Assembly: GCF_020884795.1 (NCBI RefSeq)
Contig: NZ_BBZF01000015.1
Span: forward strand, 165,328 to 229,327
DNA length: 64,000 bases
DNA from: Micromonospora okii
GTDB lineage: Bacteria > Actinomycetota > Actinomycetes > Mycobacteriales > Micromonosporaceae
Reading direction: 5' to 3'
This document shows, piece by piece, positions 18,030 through 25,593 of this stretch (position 1 is the first letter of the stretch; every line of letters starts with the position of its first letter). A program made the translations under genes and the position numbers. A model generated the notes under the pieces. That model did not search any database. It saw only the letters and a program-made list of their open reading frames with translations, and had not been told where the DNA came from.

Positions 18030-18059
18030 TTGACGCGTTCGAAACGCCGCTGCAATACT
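18030..18059 (+). promoter_or_regulatory. candidate promoter of the polysaccharide deacetylase gene
   Basis: -35 TTGACG (18030-18035), an 18-base spacer, -10 AATACT (18054-18059). Expected start is near 18066, about 70 bases before the ATG at 18137, which has AGGAGG in front. Confidence 0.5.
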
Positions 18060-18136
18060 CCGACGCGTAACGAAATTCATCCATGTTTGTTAATGCCAGG
18101 CATCGTCAGGCGTCCCGCCACCAGGAGGACCTGCGC

Positions 18137-19174
18137 ATGTTCGTCAACCTCGGCGGCCCCCGCCGCCCGTTCGCACCCCGAGCATCGCGCCGCACCCTCC
18201 GATTGGCAGCGCTCGCCACCACCGTGGCACTGGGTGCCGTCGGTCTCGCGGTCGCCGCCACCCCGTCCAGCGCCGCCGCCTGCAACGGCTATGTCGGTCT
18301 CACCTTCGACGACGGTCCGACCGGCAGCACCAGCACGCTGCTCTCCGTGCTGCGGGCCAACAACGCACGGGCGACCATGTTCAACGTCGGGCAGAACGTG
18401 CAGGGCAACCAGTCGGCCGCGCGGGCCCAGGTCGATGCCGGCATGTGGGTCGCCAACCACAGTTGGAACCACGCGCACATGACCTCGATGAGCCAGAGCC
18501 AGATGCAGTCGGACCTCTCCCAGGCCAACTCGGCGATCCAGTCGGCGACGGGCGTCCGGCCGCAGTTGTTCCGCCCGCCCTACGGCGAGACCAACTCGAC
18601 CCTCCAGTCGGTCGCCACGTCGCTCGGCCTGCGCCAGGTGATCTGGGACGTCGACTCCCAGGACTGGAACGGCGCCAGCGTCAGCCAGATCGTCGCCAAC
18701 GCCGGCCGGCTCCAGGCCGGCCAGGTGATCCTGATGCACGACGGCATCCAGAACACCCGCGACGCGATCCCGCAGATCATGGCCAACCTGACCAGCCGCG
18801 GCCTCTGCCCGGGCATGATCTCACCGAACACCGGCCGGGCGGTGGCCCCGGACGACTCCCCGTCGCCGACCGGCACGCCGACCACCCCGCCGCCTGGCGG
18901 AGGGTGCACCGCGACGGCGACGACCCCCAACGTCTGGGGCGACCGGTACAACACCTCGGTCACCGTCCAGGGGGCCAGCAACTGGACCGTGGTCGTGGCG
19001 GTGACCGCGCCGCAACGGATCAGCACCACCTGGAACGGCACCCCCAGTTGGGACAGCACCGGTTACGTGATGACGATGCGGCCCAACGGCAGCGGCAACA
19101 CCTTCGGCTTCACCACGATGATGAACGGCAACAGCAGCGCCAGGCCCCAGATCCGTTCCTGCACCGCCGGTTGA
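18137..19174 (+). CDS. secreted polysaccharide deacetylase with C-terminal CBM2-like module
   Basis: 345 residues. The start is the ATG at 18137 because AGGAGG lies 8 bases upstream; an in-frame ATG at 18083 also begins MFVN but lacks a ribosome site. Signal peptide: RRPFAPRASRR, a hydrophobic stretch 22-40, cleavage near SSAA-ACNG. NodB motifs are complete: TFDDGP (D58, D59), NHSWNH (H108, H112), RPPYGE, WDVDSQDW and ILMHDG. A Pro/Thr linker leads to a CBM2-type domain bounded by cysteines (CTATATT to QIRSC). Chitin or acetyl-xylan is the likely substrate; Streptomyces AxeA has the same layout. Confidence 0.9.
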   Translation: MFVNLGGPRRPFAPRASRRTLRLAALATTVALGAVGLAVAATPSSAAACNGYVGLTFDDGPTGSTSTLLSVLRANNARATMFNVGQNVQGNQSAARAQVDAGMWVANHSWNHAHMTSMSQSQMQSDLSQANSAIQSATGVRPQLFRPPYGETNSTLQSVATSLGLRQVIWDVDSQDWNGASVSQIVANAGRLQAGQVILMHDGIQNTRDAIPQIMANLTSRGLCPGMISPNTGRAVAPDDSPSPTGTPTTPPPGGGCTATATTPNVWGDRYNTSVTVQGASNWTVVVAVTAPQRISTTWNGTPSWDSTGYVMTMRPNGSGNTFGFTTMMNGNSSARPQIRSCTAG

Positions 19175-19178
19175 CGCC

Positions 19179-19242
19179 GGGTACGGCACCGGCGGCCCGA
19201 AGCAGCGCGACACCTTCGGCGGCCCCCTCTGACGCTCGCGCC
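19179..19242 (+). pseudogene. copy B of the 64-bp repeat: remnant of a metallopeptidase 3' end
   Basis: Translates as GTGGPKQRDTFGGPL and stop, a decayed form of the GDPKQCDTFGGSL terminus at 17836. It starts 4 bases after the deacetylase stop and has no start codon or upstream coding sequence of its own. Confidence 0.75.
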
Positions 19243-19246
19243 GTCC

Positions 19247-19283
19247 CCGGCGGGCTCTGGGCCCCTCACCCAGCGCCCGCCGG
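19247..19283. terminator. hairpin between convergent deacetylase and MFS genes
   Basis: Arms ccggcgggc (19247-19255) and gcccgccgg (19275-19283), 19-base loop; the second arm is part of a 14-bp perfect palindrome. No T-run. A shared terminator is likely from position. Confidence 0.5.
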
Positions 19284-19307
19284 CGGGCCTGTGCCACCAG
19301 GGTCGGC

Positions 19308-20786
19308 TCACGGCCTGCCGGGAACCGCCTCCGGGACGGCCCCCTGCCGGGTCACCCCCTCGCCACCCGGGCGGGGAGCGAGCGCGCGGGTGAGGCCGGC
19401 GATGACGATCATGACGACGGCCAGCGGCAGGGTGGTCAGACCGAACGCCTCGGGGATCTCGTTGCCGCGCACCAGGGCGAGGTAGAGCGACCCGACGATC
19501 GCGGATCCGAGAGCGGTGAACATCTGCTGCGTGGTGATCAGGATGCCGCTGCCGAGGCCGGCCGTGGCGGCGGGCACCCGGCTGAGGATGATGCCGAACA
19601 GCGGCGACCAGACCAGTCCCACACCGAGCCCGGTCAGCGCCATCGCGGGCAGGACGGTGGCCGCGTGCGACGGGTCGAACTGTCGCACCACGTACCCGAG
19701 GAGACCGTAACCGGCCGCGGCGACCACGGCCCCGACGGTGAGGACCGAGACGCCGTACCGGCCGACCAGGCGGCCCCCGATGATCGAGGCGGCCAGGAAC
19801 CCCAGCGCGAACGGGAGCAGGCTGACGCCGGTGGCCAGCGGCGACATGCCGGTGGACTGGGCGGTGCGCGCGTAGATGAACATGAACCCGCCGAACGCGG
19901 TGAAGAACGGGGCACCGATGGCCAGGCCGATCGCCATGCTCCGCATCCCGAGCATCGACGGGGGCACGAGCGGCATGCCGCCGCGTTGCTCGCTGCGGCG
20001 CTGCCACCACCAGAGGCCGGCGGCGACGGGGACGAAGGCGACTAGGGCGAGGACGGTCCAGGCCGGCCACCCCAGCGCACGGCCCTCGGCCAGAGGAACG
20101 ATGAGCAGGGTCATCGCTGCGGTGAGCAGCAGCGCGCCAGCGAGGTCGAGCTTCGGGCGGACGGCACCGCGAACGTCGGGCACCCAGCGGGCGACGGCGA
20201 GCATCACCACGACCGCGACCGGGGCGTTGACCCAGAAGATCGCCCGCCAGCCGAGCCAGTCGACACCGGAGCCGGTCAGCGCGCCGGCGACCAGGAAGGC
20301 GAGCGCGGTCGCGATCCCGGCCGACGCCCCGAAGAGCCCGACCGCCCGGTCGCGGTGGCGGCCCTCGTTGCCTGCGTGGATGATGGCCAGCACCTGCGGT
20401 GAGACCAGCGAGGCACCGACGCCCTGCAGGAGCCGGGCGGCGATGAGCTGCCACGGGTTCTGGGCGACCGCGCAGAGCAGACTGGTGACCAGGAACAGCG
20501 CGAGGCCGACCTGCATCACCCGCCGCCTGCCGAACCCGTCGCCGAGGCGCCCGCCGATCACGACGAGACTCGCGAACGTGACGCCGTACGACGCCACGAC
20601 GAGCTGGAGCACGGCGTCGGACGCGCCGAGTTCCGCCCCGATCTCGCCGAGCGCCACGTTGACGCCGAAGAAGGACATGACGGAGAGCCCGGCCGCGACG
20701 AGGACGGCGACCAGCGCCGCGTAGGGCATCCTCTTCGGTTCGTGACGGCCGACTGGAACAGCGGATACGGATCGTGTTTCCTTCAC
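19308..20786 (-). CDS. MFS drug-exporter-type transporter (DHA2-like)
   Basis: 492 residues with about 14 hydrophobic segments. Motif A is GRLGDGFGRRRV after span 2. The span-5 region contains GASAGIATALAFLVAGAL, in place of motif C (GPxLGG). The family includes proton-driven exporters of drugs and natural products. Transcribed divergently from the XRE regulator at 20888, which probably controls it. Confidence 0.88.
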   Translation of the reverse strand: MKETRSVSAVPVGRHEPKRMPYAALVAVLVAAGLSVMSFFGVNVALGEIGAELGASDAVLQLVVASYGVTFASLVVIGGRLGDGFGRRRVMQVGLALFLVTSLLCAVAQNPWQLIAARLLQGVGASLVSPQVLAIIHAGNEGRHRDRAVGLFGASAGIATALAFLVAGALTGSGVDWLGWRAIFWVNAPVAVVVMLAVARWVPDVRGAVRPKLDLAGALLLTAAMTLLIVPLAEGRALGWPAWTVLALVAFVPVAAGLWWWQRRSEQRGGMPLVPPSMLGMRSMAIGLAIGAPFFTAFGGFMFIYARTAQSTGMSPLATGVSLLPFALGFLAASIIGGRLVGRYGVSVLTVGAVVAAAGYGLLGYVVRQFDPSHAATVLPAMALTGLGVGLVWSPLFGIILSRVPAATAGLGSGILITTQQMFTALGSAIVGSLYLALVRGNEIPEAFGLTTLPLAVVMIVIAGLTRALAPRPGGEGVTRQGAVPEAVPGRP

Positions 20787-20834
20787 ACCACCGATCGTCG
20801 GTCACGCCGGTCCTGGTATTCAGTGTCCAGTGAT

Positions 20835-20855
20835 CCTGGTACCGGGAGTACCTGG
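20835..20855. promoter_or_regulatory. imperfect palindrome in the MFS/XRE divergent promoter
   Basis: cctggtac-cggga-gtacctgg, 7 of 8 symmetric pairs, between the divergent starts at 20786 and 20888. TCCTGGTA also occurs directly repeated at 20811 and 20834. Operator candidate for the XRE protein. Confidence 0.4.
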
Positions 20856-20887
20856 ATGCGGCTCGCGACTACGGAGACAATCGCATC

Positions 20888-21715
20888 ATGCCTGCGACAA
20901 CCGACGCCCGACGCGCCGAACTCGCCGGGTTCCTGCGTACCCGACGGGAGCGGATCACGCCCGAGGACGTCGGCCTGCCCCTCGGCAGCCGGCGGCGCAC
21001 CCCCGGGCTGCGCCGCGAGGAGGTCGCGCAGCTCGCCGGCGTCGGCGTCACCTGGTACACCTGGCTCGAACAGGGCCGCCGGATCAACGCCTCCACGCAG
21101 GTCCTCCACGCGATCGCCAACACCCTGCGCATGGACACCCAGGAGCGGGCGCACCTGCTGCGGCTAGCCGGGGCGACCGCCACCCCCGGCAGCAGACCCG
21201 CCCCGCTGCCGGACGGCATCGAGGCGATCCTCGACCGGCTCGACCCGTACCCGGCGTTCGTGCTGTCCGAACGCTTCGACATCCTCGCGCACAACCGCGC
21301 GTACGGTCTGGTCTTCGGTGACATCGACACGCTGGACCCGGAGGACCGCAACCACCTCTGGCTGTTCTTCACCCACCCGTCCTGGCGCGGCAACTGCATG
21401 AATCGCGGCCCCGCCTCCCGTCACCTCGTCAACAATCTCCGCGCCGCGATGTCGACACACCTCGACGACCCGATCTGGACCTCGCTGATCGGTCGCCTCC
21501 GCAGGGCGTCCCCGGAGTTCGACGGCCTGTGGAAGCACTACGACGTGACGTCGCCGGCGTTGCCGGCGAAGGGCTTCCACAGCCCGTACGGCGACGTGCG
21601 CGTGCACGGCACCCGACTAACGGTCGGCCTCGACGGCCTCAACCACTTGATCGTCTACACACCGAGCGACGCGGAGAGCCGATCCCGCCTCGAACGCCTC
21701 TGCGCCGAGGGCTGA
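20888..21715 (+). CDS. XRE-family regulator with MmyB-like C-terminal domain
   Basis: 275 residues. N-terminal HTH with the characteristic RTPGLRREEVAQLAGVG and TWYTWLEQGR signature, then a ligand-binding domain with LDRLDPYPAFVLSERFDILA and HNRAY (MmyB-like, PAS-like fold). Such regulators commonly sit next to and divergent from the transporter or oxidoreductase they control, as here with the MFS gene. The ligand is unknown. Confidence 0.88.
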   Translation: MPATTDARRAELAGFLRTRRERITPEDVGLPLGSRRRTPGLRREEVAQLAGVGVTWYTWLEQGRRINASTQVLHAIANTLRMDTQERAHLLRLAGATATPGSRPAPLPDGIEAILDRLDPYPAFVLSERFDILAHNRAYGLVFGDIDTLDPEDRNHLWLFFTHPSWRGNCMNRGPASRHLVNNLRAAMSTHLDDPIWTSLIGRLRRASPEFDGLWKHYDVTSPALPAKGFHSPYGDVRVHGTRLTVGLDGLNHLIVYTPSDAESRSRLERLCAEG

Positions 21716-21832
21716 CCGCGACCTGGTCGTGCCGGACACCGCCGTATCCTCTCGAGTACGCATCCTCTCCGGCGACTTGACTCCTCGCATCGCACTGCCG
21801 CAGACCGGTCTACGCGATCTTTTGGTGTGCTC

Positions 21833-22072
21833 TCAGGGCTCCCGCATCCACAGCTTCGGATCGTTGACGAAGACGCCCTTGCCCTGGTGGCGGCGGATGA
21901 CCCGCAACGCTTCCAGTCGCACGTAGACCTGCTTGACGGTGGACGGGCTGACCTTGTGCGTGGCGGCGAGCTGCGTGATCGAGGGCAGCTTGGCACCCGG
22001 TGCGAACCTCCCAGCCCTGATGTCGGCGACGATCTCGTCAGCGATGCGGATGTAGTCGGCAGTAATCGGCAT
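21833..22072 (-). CDS. short GntR-type winged-helix regulator
   Basis: 79 residues, just a DNA-binding domain: IADEIVADIRAGRFAPGAKL, then PSITQLAATHKVSPSTVKQVY, LRVIRRHQGKGVFV. There is no effector domain, so it either responds through protein partners or is constitutive. GGGGGAG abuts the ATG at 22072. A GCGTGGCA-type palindrome overlaps its ribosome site and recurs in the DivIVA leader, suggesting autoregulation and control of the divergent pair. Small GntR proteins of this size are common on actinomycete integrative elements, but no integrase is present here. Confidence 0.85.
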   Translation of the reverse strand: MPITADYIRIADEIVADIRAGRFAPGAKLPSITQLAATHKVSPSTVKQVYVRLEALRVIRRHQGKGVFVNDPKLWMREP

Positions 22073-22081
22073 GGCTCCCCC

Positions 22082-22090
22082 TGCGTGGCA
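22082..22090. promoter_or_regulatory. operator candidate 1 for the small GntR protein
   Basis: TGC-GTG-GCA palindrome inside a 14-base stretch (22076-22090) that matches 13 of 14 bases of the stretch at 22176-22189. It lies over the GntR ribosome site. Confidence 0.4.
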
Positions 22091-22133
22091 CGTCAATTCG
22101 ATCACGCAACGCCACTCCGCAACAACACATGGT

Positions 22134-22162
22134 TTGACTGGGGTGACTGGGACAGCTAAGTT
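22134..22162 (+). promoter_or_regulatory. strong sigma-70-type promoter for the DivIVA-like operon
   Basis: TTGACT (22134-22139), 17-base spacer, TAAGTT (22157-22162). TGACTGGG is directly repeated at 22135 and 22144 across the -35/spacer. The start is expected near 22168, giving a leader of about 220 bases before the GTG at 22389. Confidence 0.65.
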
Positions 22163-22169
22163 GGCTCTT

Positions 22170-22243
22170 GCCTCTCCCCTTGCGTGGCAACAAGGAGAAG
22201 AGGCTCCCCCTGGTCGGGGCGGGTGTGCACGCCCGTCCCGACC
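22170..22243 (+). other. structured 5' leader with two hairpins and operator candidate 2
   Basis: Hairpin 1 spans 22170-22204 (cctct..ccttg paired with caagg..agagg); its loop side holds the palindrome TTGC-GTG-GCAA (22180-22190). Hairpin 2 spans 22212-22243 with 14 of 16 pairs symmetric around GTGCAC and the two exceptions allowing G-U. No T-run and no known riboswitch pattern were recognised. Confidence 0.45.
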
Positions 22244-22388
22244 CACGGTTCACTCCGTCGCCGTACCGCCGATCAGGGCTGCGGCGGCGGAGCGGGCGGG
22301 TCGTGCGCTGCCGGCATGCGGACGGCCCGCCCTTCCAGCAACCACCGCACGGGCCCTCCGCGCCTCCCCCGCCCCGGAAAGGATCGTC

Positions 22389-22679
22389 GTGGCACAGGTG
22401 TATCGAGGTGGCCAGCTCCACGGGACCGGCCAGCCGGCCCGGATGACCCCGCGCGAGGTGCTCACCCGGGAGTTCGACCCGCGCCGGCGCGGCGTCGACC
22501 GCGAGCAGGTACGCGACTTCCAGGCCCGGCTGGCCGGCGAGCTGGCCGACCTGTACCGGGAGCTGCGGCTACTCGTGCAGGAGAACACCCGGCTGCAGCG
22601 GGCGCTGCGCGACTGGCAGCTCATGCACGCCCGCGAGTGCCGGCCCCCGGAGGAGCATCACGGGAACCAGCGCTGGTGA
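22389..22679 (+). CDS. DivIVA-domain-like coiled-coil protein
   Basis: 96 residues from GTG 22389 with GAAAGGA upstream. The core MTPREVLTREFDPRRRGVD, then REQVRDFQARLAGELADLY, is the membrane-curvature/cell-pole DivIVA N-terminal pattern (TPxxVxxxxFxxxxxGYD), here with GVD. A coiled coil follows (ELRLLVQENTRLQRALRDW). Full DivIVA proteins are much longer, so this is a reduced relative. GTGA overlap with the next gene. Function unknown; scaffold or adaptor is plausible. Confidence 0.75.
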   Translation: MAQVYRGGQLHGTGQPARMTPREVLTREFDPRRRGVDREQVRDFQARLAGELADLYRELRLLVQENTRLQRALRDWQLMHARECRPPEEHHGNQRW

Positions 22680-22936
22680 CCGCCCGCCCCTCCCCCGGCG
22701 ACCTGCTGACGGTCGACGGCTGCGCCTCGGTGCAGTTCGCCGGGGATCGCGCGCTCACGTTCCGCGTCGTCTCGGTGTCCGACCGGCCGACGTACCACGG
22801 GTGGCTCTGGCTGACCGGCTACGTACTGGACCGCAGGGGTCTGGCGACCGGCAAGCGCGAGATCTTCGTCCAGCTCTCCGGGCTGCACCCGAGCCGGGGC
22901 GCGGAGGCAGCCGCAGCGCGACCCCCGCACCACTGA
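22676..22936 (+). CDS. small hypothetical protein coupled to the DivIVA-like gene
   Basis: 86 residues from a GTG overlapping the upstream stop. Sequence alternates short beta-like stretches (LLTVDGCASVQF, LTFRVVSVSDRP, GWLWLTGYVLD, REIFVQLSGLH) and ends in an Ala-rich tail. No motif recognised. The beta-rich pattern suggests a small barrel or SH3-like fold. Its tight coupling implies a joint role with the DivIVA-like protein. Confidence 0.7.
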   Translation: MTARPSPGDLLTVDGCASVQFAGDRALTFRVVSVSDRPTYHGWLWLTGYVLDRRGLATGKREIFVQLSGLHPSRGAEAAAARPPHH

Positions 22937-22988
22937 CCCGGTCCGCGTCCTCCCACCGGCGGCTCGGCACGGAGGGCGGGCATACGGC

Positions 22989-23024
22989 GGGCGGGCCCGG
23001 TCGCCGAAGCGATCGGGCCCGCCC
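22989..23024. terminator. bidirectional terminator hairpin
   Basis: 16-bp stem with one mismatched pair (gggcgggcccggtcgc/gcgatcgggcccgccc) and a CGAA tetraloop, between the convergent hypothetical gene (stop 22936) and the S1 protease (stop 23046). Confidence 0.75.
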
Positions 23025-23045
23025 TATCCCGGAAGGAAGCGGTTG

Positions 23046-24371
23046 TCAGACGCGCTGCCACAGGGCGGGAGTGTTCGGGGGCTCCCACCCGGGGTGGGCG
23101 GTGTGCGACTGGAGGCAGCGGTACGACTGCCCGCCGTAGAGCACCGTCGCGCCGGCGGTGTAGGTGCCGCCGACCTGCCAGGTGGTGTCACCCGGCGAGC
23201 TGGACCCGGTGGGGGTGGGCGTCGGGTTCGGGCCGCTGCCCGAGGTGATCAGGGTCAGGCCGTAGGCGGCCAGGATCGGGTTGACCGGCTGGAAGTACAT
23301 CGTGCCACCGCTGGTGCAGTTGCCCGAGCCGCCCGAGGTGACGCCCTGGGCCTGGTTGCCGGACATCCAGGAGCCGCCGGAGTCGCCCGGCTCGGCGCAG
23401 GCGTTGCTGCGGGTCACGCCCGAGACGGTGCCCTCCGGGTAGGTGACGGAGGTGTTCTTCTGCTGGATGGTGCCGCAGCGCCAGCCGGTGGTGGAACCGG
23501 AGCGGCAGACGGCGGCGCCGACGGCGGCCTCGGTGCTGCCGGCCACGGCGACCGTGCTGCCGTTGTACTGGTTGACCAGGCCGCGCGGGGTGTTGCCGGC
23601 GTCCACCTGCACCCAGGCGTAGTCACGGCCGGGGAAGGTGGAGCCGCGGAACGTGCCGCTCGGCGACGTGGTGCGGCTGCCCGTGGTGCCACAGTGCCCG
23701 GCCGTGACGAAGCCGCCCTGCACCGAGAAGCCGACCGAGCAACGGCCGCCGCCGCTCATGTAGTAGGCGTTGCCGCCGATCACGTCGGCGTACGGCCGGG
23801 GCTGCTCCGTGGTGGCCTCCACCCGGACCACGCCGGCCGGCGCGCCGGAGACGAACGCGTCCAGCGCCTTGGCGGCGGCGGAGCGGGACAGCACCACGAC
23901 GCTGTTCGTGGGCAGGTCGGCGTACCAGCCGACGACGCCCTTGGGCGCCTTCCGCTGGTTCAGCCGCTCCACCACCGCGTCCAGGGCCTTCTCGCCGTGC
24001 CGCACGGAGACCGGGACGGCACCGAGGTCACGCACGGCAGCCGCGTCGGCGGCGTTGGTGACACCGGTGGTGACGGCGCCCTCGCCCGAGACCCAGGTGC
24101 CGCCGTAGCGGCTGCCGAAGGTCTTGCGCAGCACCTGCTCGACGCGGCCGGCCTGGGTGCCGGCCTCGAGCCGGGCCCGCGCCTGGGCGGGGGTCAGCCG
24201 CAGGTCACGCTGGAGCGCGGTGAACATCTCCGGGGCGATGCCCTGGGGGGCCACGGCGGCCGCGTCAACGGGGGCGGGACGGGCCCCGGCCTGCGCGGTC
24301 ATGGTGAAGGTGAGCACCGTGGCAGCGGCGCCCAGGAAGGCTGCCGCCACAGTGGCTGGTCGTCGACGCAT
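23046..24371 (-). CDS. secreted S1 serine protease (streptogrisin/alpha-lytic type) with CBM5/12
   Basis: 441 residues. Signal peptide 1-28 ending near AQA, then an alpha-lytic-type propeptide to about residue 195. The mature trypsin-like domain has catalytic H226 (TAGHCG), D250 (GRDYAWV) and S331 (GDSGGSW), with the paired cysteines of streptogrisins. A Pro/Thr/Ser linker leads to a CBM5/12 (ChiC-like) module: YTAGATVLYGGQSYRCLQ, HPGWEPPNTPALWQ. Similar chitin-binding proteases include SGPC-like enzymes. An AT-rich palindrome sits upstream, between this gene and the AraC regulator. Confidence 0.92.
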   Translation of the reverse strand: MRRRPATVAAAFLGAAATVLTFTMTAQAGARPAPVDAAAVAPQGIAPEMFTALQRDLRLTPAQARARLEAGTQAGRVEQVLRKTFGSRYGGTWVSGEGAVTTGVTNAADAAAVRDLGAVPVSVRHGEKALDAVVERLNQRKAPKGVVGWYADLPTNSVVVLSRSAAAKALDAFVSGAPAGVVRVEATTEQPRPYADVIGGNAYYMSGGGRCSVGFSVQGGFVTAGHCGTTGSRTTSPSGTFRGSTFPGRDYAWVQVDAGNTPRGLVNQYNGSTVAVAGSTEAAVGAAVCRSGSTTGWRCGTIQQKNTSVTYPEGTVSGVTRSNACAEPGDSGGSWMSGNQAQGVTSGGSGNCTSGGTMYFQPVNPILAAYGLTLITSGSGPNPTPTPTGSSSPGDTTWQVGGTYTAGATVLYGGQSYRCLQSHTAHPGWEPPNTPALWQRV

Positions 24372-24448
24372 TTAGGGGCTCCTTGCAGGTGGTGGAGGTC
24401 CGGCATCGGGCGGGCGCGCACACCGACACGTCCGCCGCGCTACCGGAG

Positions 24449-24469
24449 AGCTAACATTTGTTGTTAACT
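24449..24469. promoter_or_regulatory. AT-rich palindrome between protease and AraC genes
   Basis: agctaaca-tttgt-tgttaact, 7 of 8 symmetric pairs, about 80 bases upstream of the protease and 90 bases upstream of the AraC start. A possible operator for divergent control. Confidence 0.4.
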
Positions 24470-24556
24470 CTGTTGCCAGTACGGTAAGTGAGGCATTCGA
24501 ATGCGTCAACACTCCCGCCGGCCAGCCGGTGGCTGCCGTGACCGTCTGGAGTCGCC

Positions 24557-25516
24557 TTGCCCACCACGTCCCGCCCCGCCCCGGCCCGCCGCCGGGTGAC
24601 GCCCGGCCAGCCGGCGCCCCTGCCCCGGCACGAGCTCGACGTCGCCACGCCCGCCGAGCTGCCCCTCGCGGTCAACTCCTTCGCCGAGCTCGGGCCGCTG
24701 TCCCAGGCCAACTTCCCGCACCGGCACACCTTCTACGAGCTGGTGTACGTGACCCACGGGCGCGCCACCCACGTCGTCGACCTCGTCGCGTACGAGGTCC
24801 GGCCGCCGCAGCTCTTCCTGGTCACGCCCGGCCAGGTGCACCACTGGCGCGACGCGGACGACCTACAGGGGCAGATCGTGCTCTGCGACCCCGAGTTCCT
24901 GCTGGCCGACCCGGCCGACCGGGACGCGCTGCACCGCTCGGGCCACCGCTCCTGGCGGCCCCGGGACGCGGCGCACGCGGGCCGGGTCCTGTCCGTGCTG
25001 GAGCAGATGAGGGGCGAGCTCCACCGGGCCGAGCCCGGCTGCCGCACGGTGGTGCGGGCGTACCTGCACATCCTCATTGCCGAGATGGGCCGGTCGAACC
25101 CGGTCGGTCCGGACGCCCACCCGGCCGACGACCCGCAGGGGCACCTGGGCCGCGCCTCGGCGGTGGCCCGCCGCTTCGACGAGCTGCTCGCCGAGCCGGC
25201 CCTGCTCGGCGAGCCGACCCGCGCCTACGCCCGCCGCATCGGCGTCTCGGTGCGGCACCTCAACGAGGCGGTCCCCCGGGCCACGGGCGCCACCCCGGCC
25301 CAGCTCATCCGCCGGGCCCGCGTGCTGGAGGCGAAGCGGCTGCTGCTCCAGACCGACCTGACCGTCGCCCAGGTCGCCGCCCGGCTGGGCTTCGTCGACC
25401 CCGCCTACTTCTGCCGCTTCTTCCGCCGTGAGGCGGGCGACGCGCCCGGCGCATTCCGCCGTCGCGGCGGAAAACACCACGACCCCGGCAACGAATACAT
25501 CGACGTTGACGGATAG
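24557..25516 (+). CDS. AraC-family regulator
   Basis: 319 residues. N-terminal cupin-type sensing domain (FPHRHTFYELVYVTHGRA, VTPGQVHHWRD), C-terminal pair of HTHs: YARRIGVSVRHLNEAV, then LTVAQVAARLGFVDPAYFCRFFRREAG. Such regulators respond to small carbon sources. The TTG at 24557 is used because GGAG is nearby and no better start keeps the N-terminus; a GTG near 24596 is an alternative. It lies between two genes for secreted CBM5/12 proteins and may control one or both. Confidence 0.85.
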   Translation: MPTTSRPAPARRRVTPGQPAPLPRHELDVATPAELPLAVNSFAELGPLSQANFPHRHTFYELVYVTHGRATHVVDLVAYEVRPPQLFLVTPGQVHHWRDADDLQGQIVLCDPEFLLADPADRDALHRSGHRSWRPRDAAHAGRVLSVLEQMRGELHRAEPGCRTVVRAYLHILIAEMGRSNPVGPDAHPADDPQGHLGRASAVARRFDELLAEPALLGEPTRAYARRIGVSVRHLNEAVPRATGATPAQLIRRARVLEAKRLLLQTDLTVAQVAARLGFVDPAYFCRFFRREAGDAPGAFRRRGGKHHDPGNEYIDVDG

Positions 25517-25593
25517 CGGACCCTATGGTCGGGCAGCAGGGCCGACCCGACCCGGGTCGGTCGCAACGCCCCTCCGAGCGACTAGGAGCTGCC

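Noticed and set aside
18083..18136. earlier ATG (MFVN) as start of the deacetylase
   Set aside because: It lacks a ribosome site and would put 18 polar residues before a normal signal peptide. AGGAGG supports 18137.
21833..22936. integrative element around the small GntR gene
   Set aside because: No integrase, excisionase, replication protein, tRNA attachment site or repeat pair was found.
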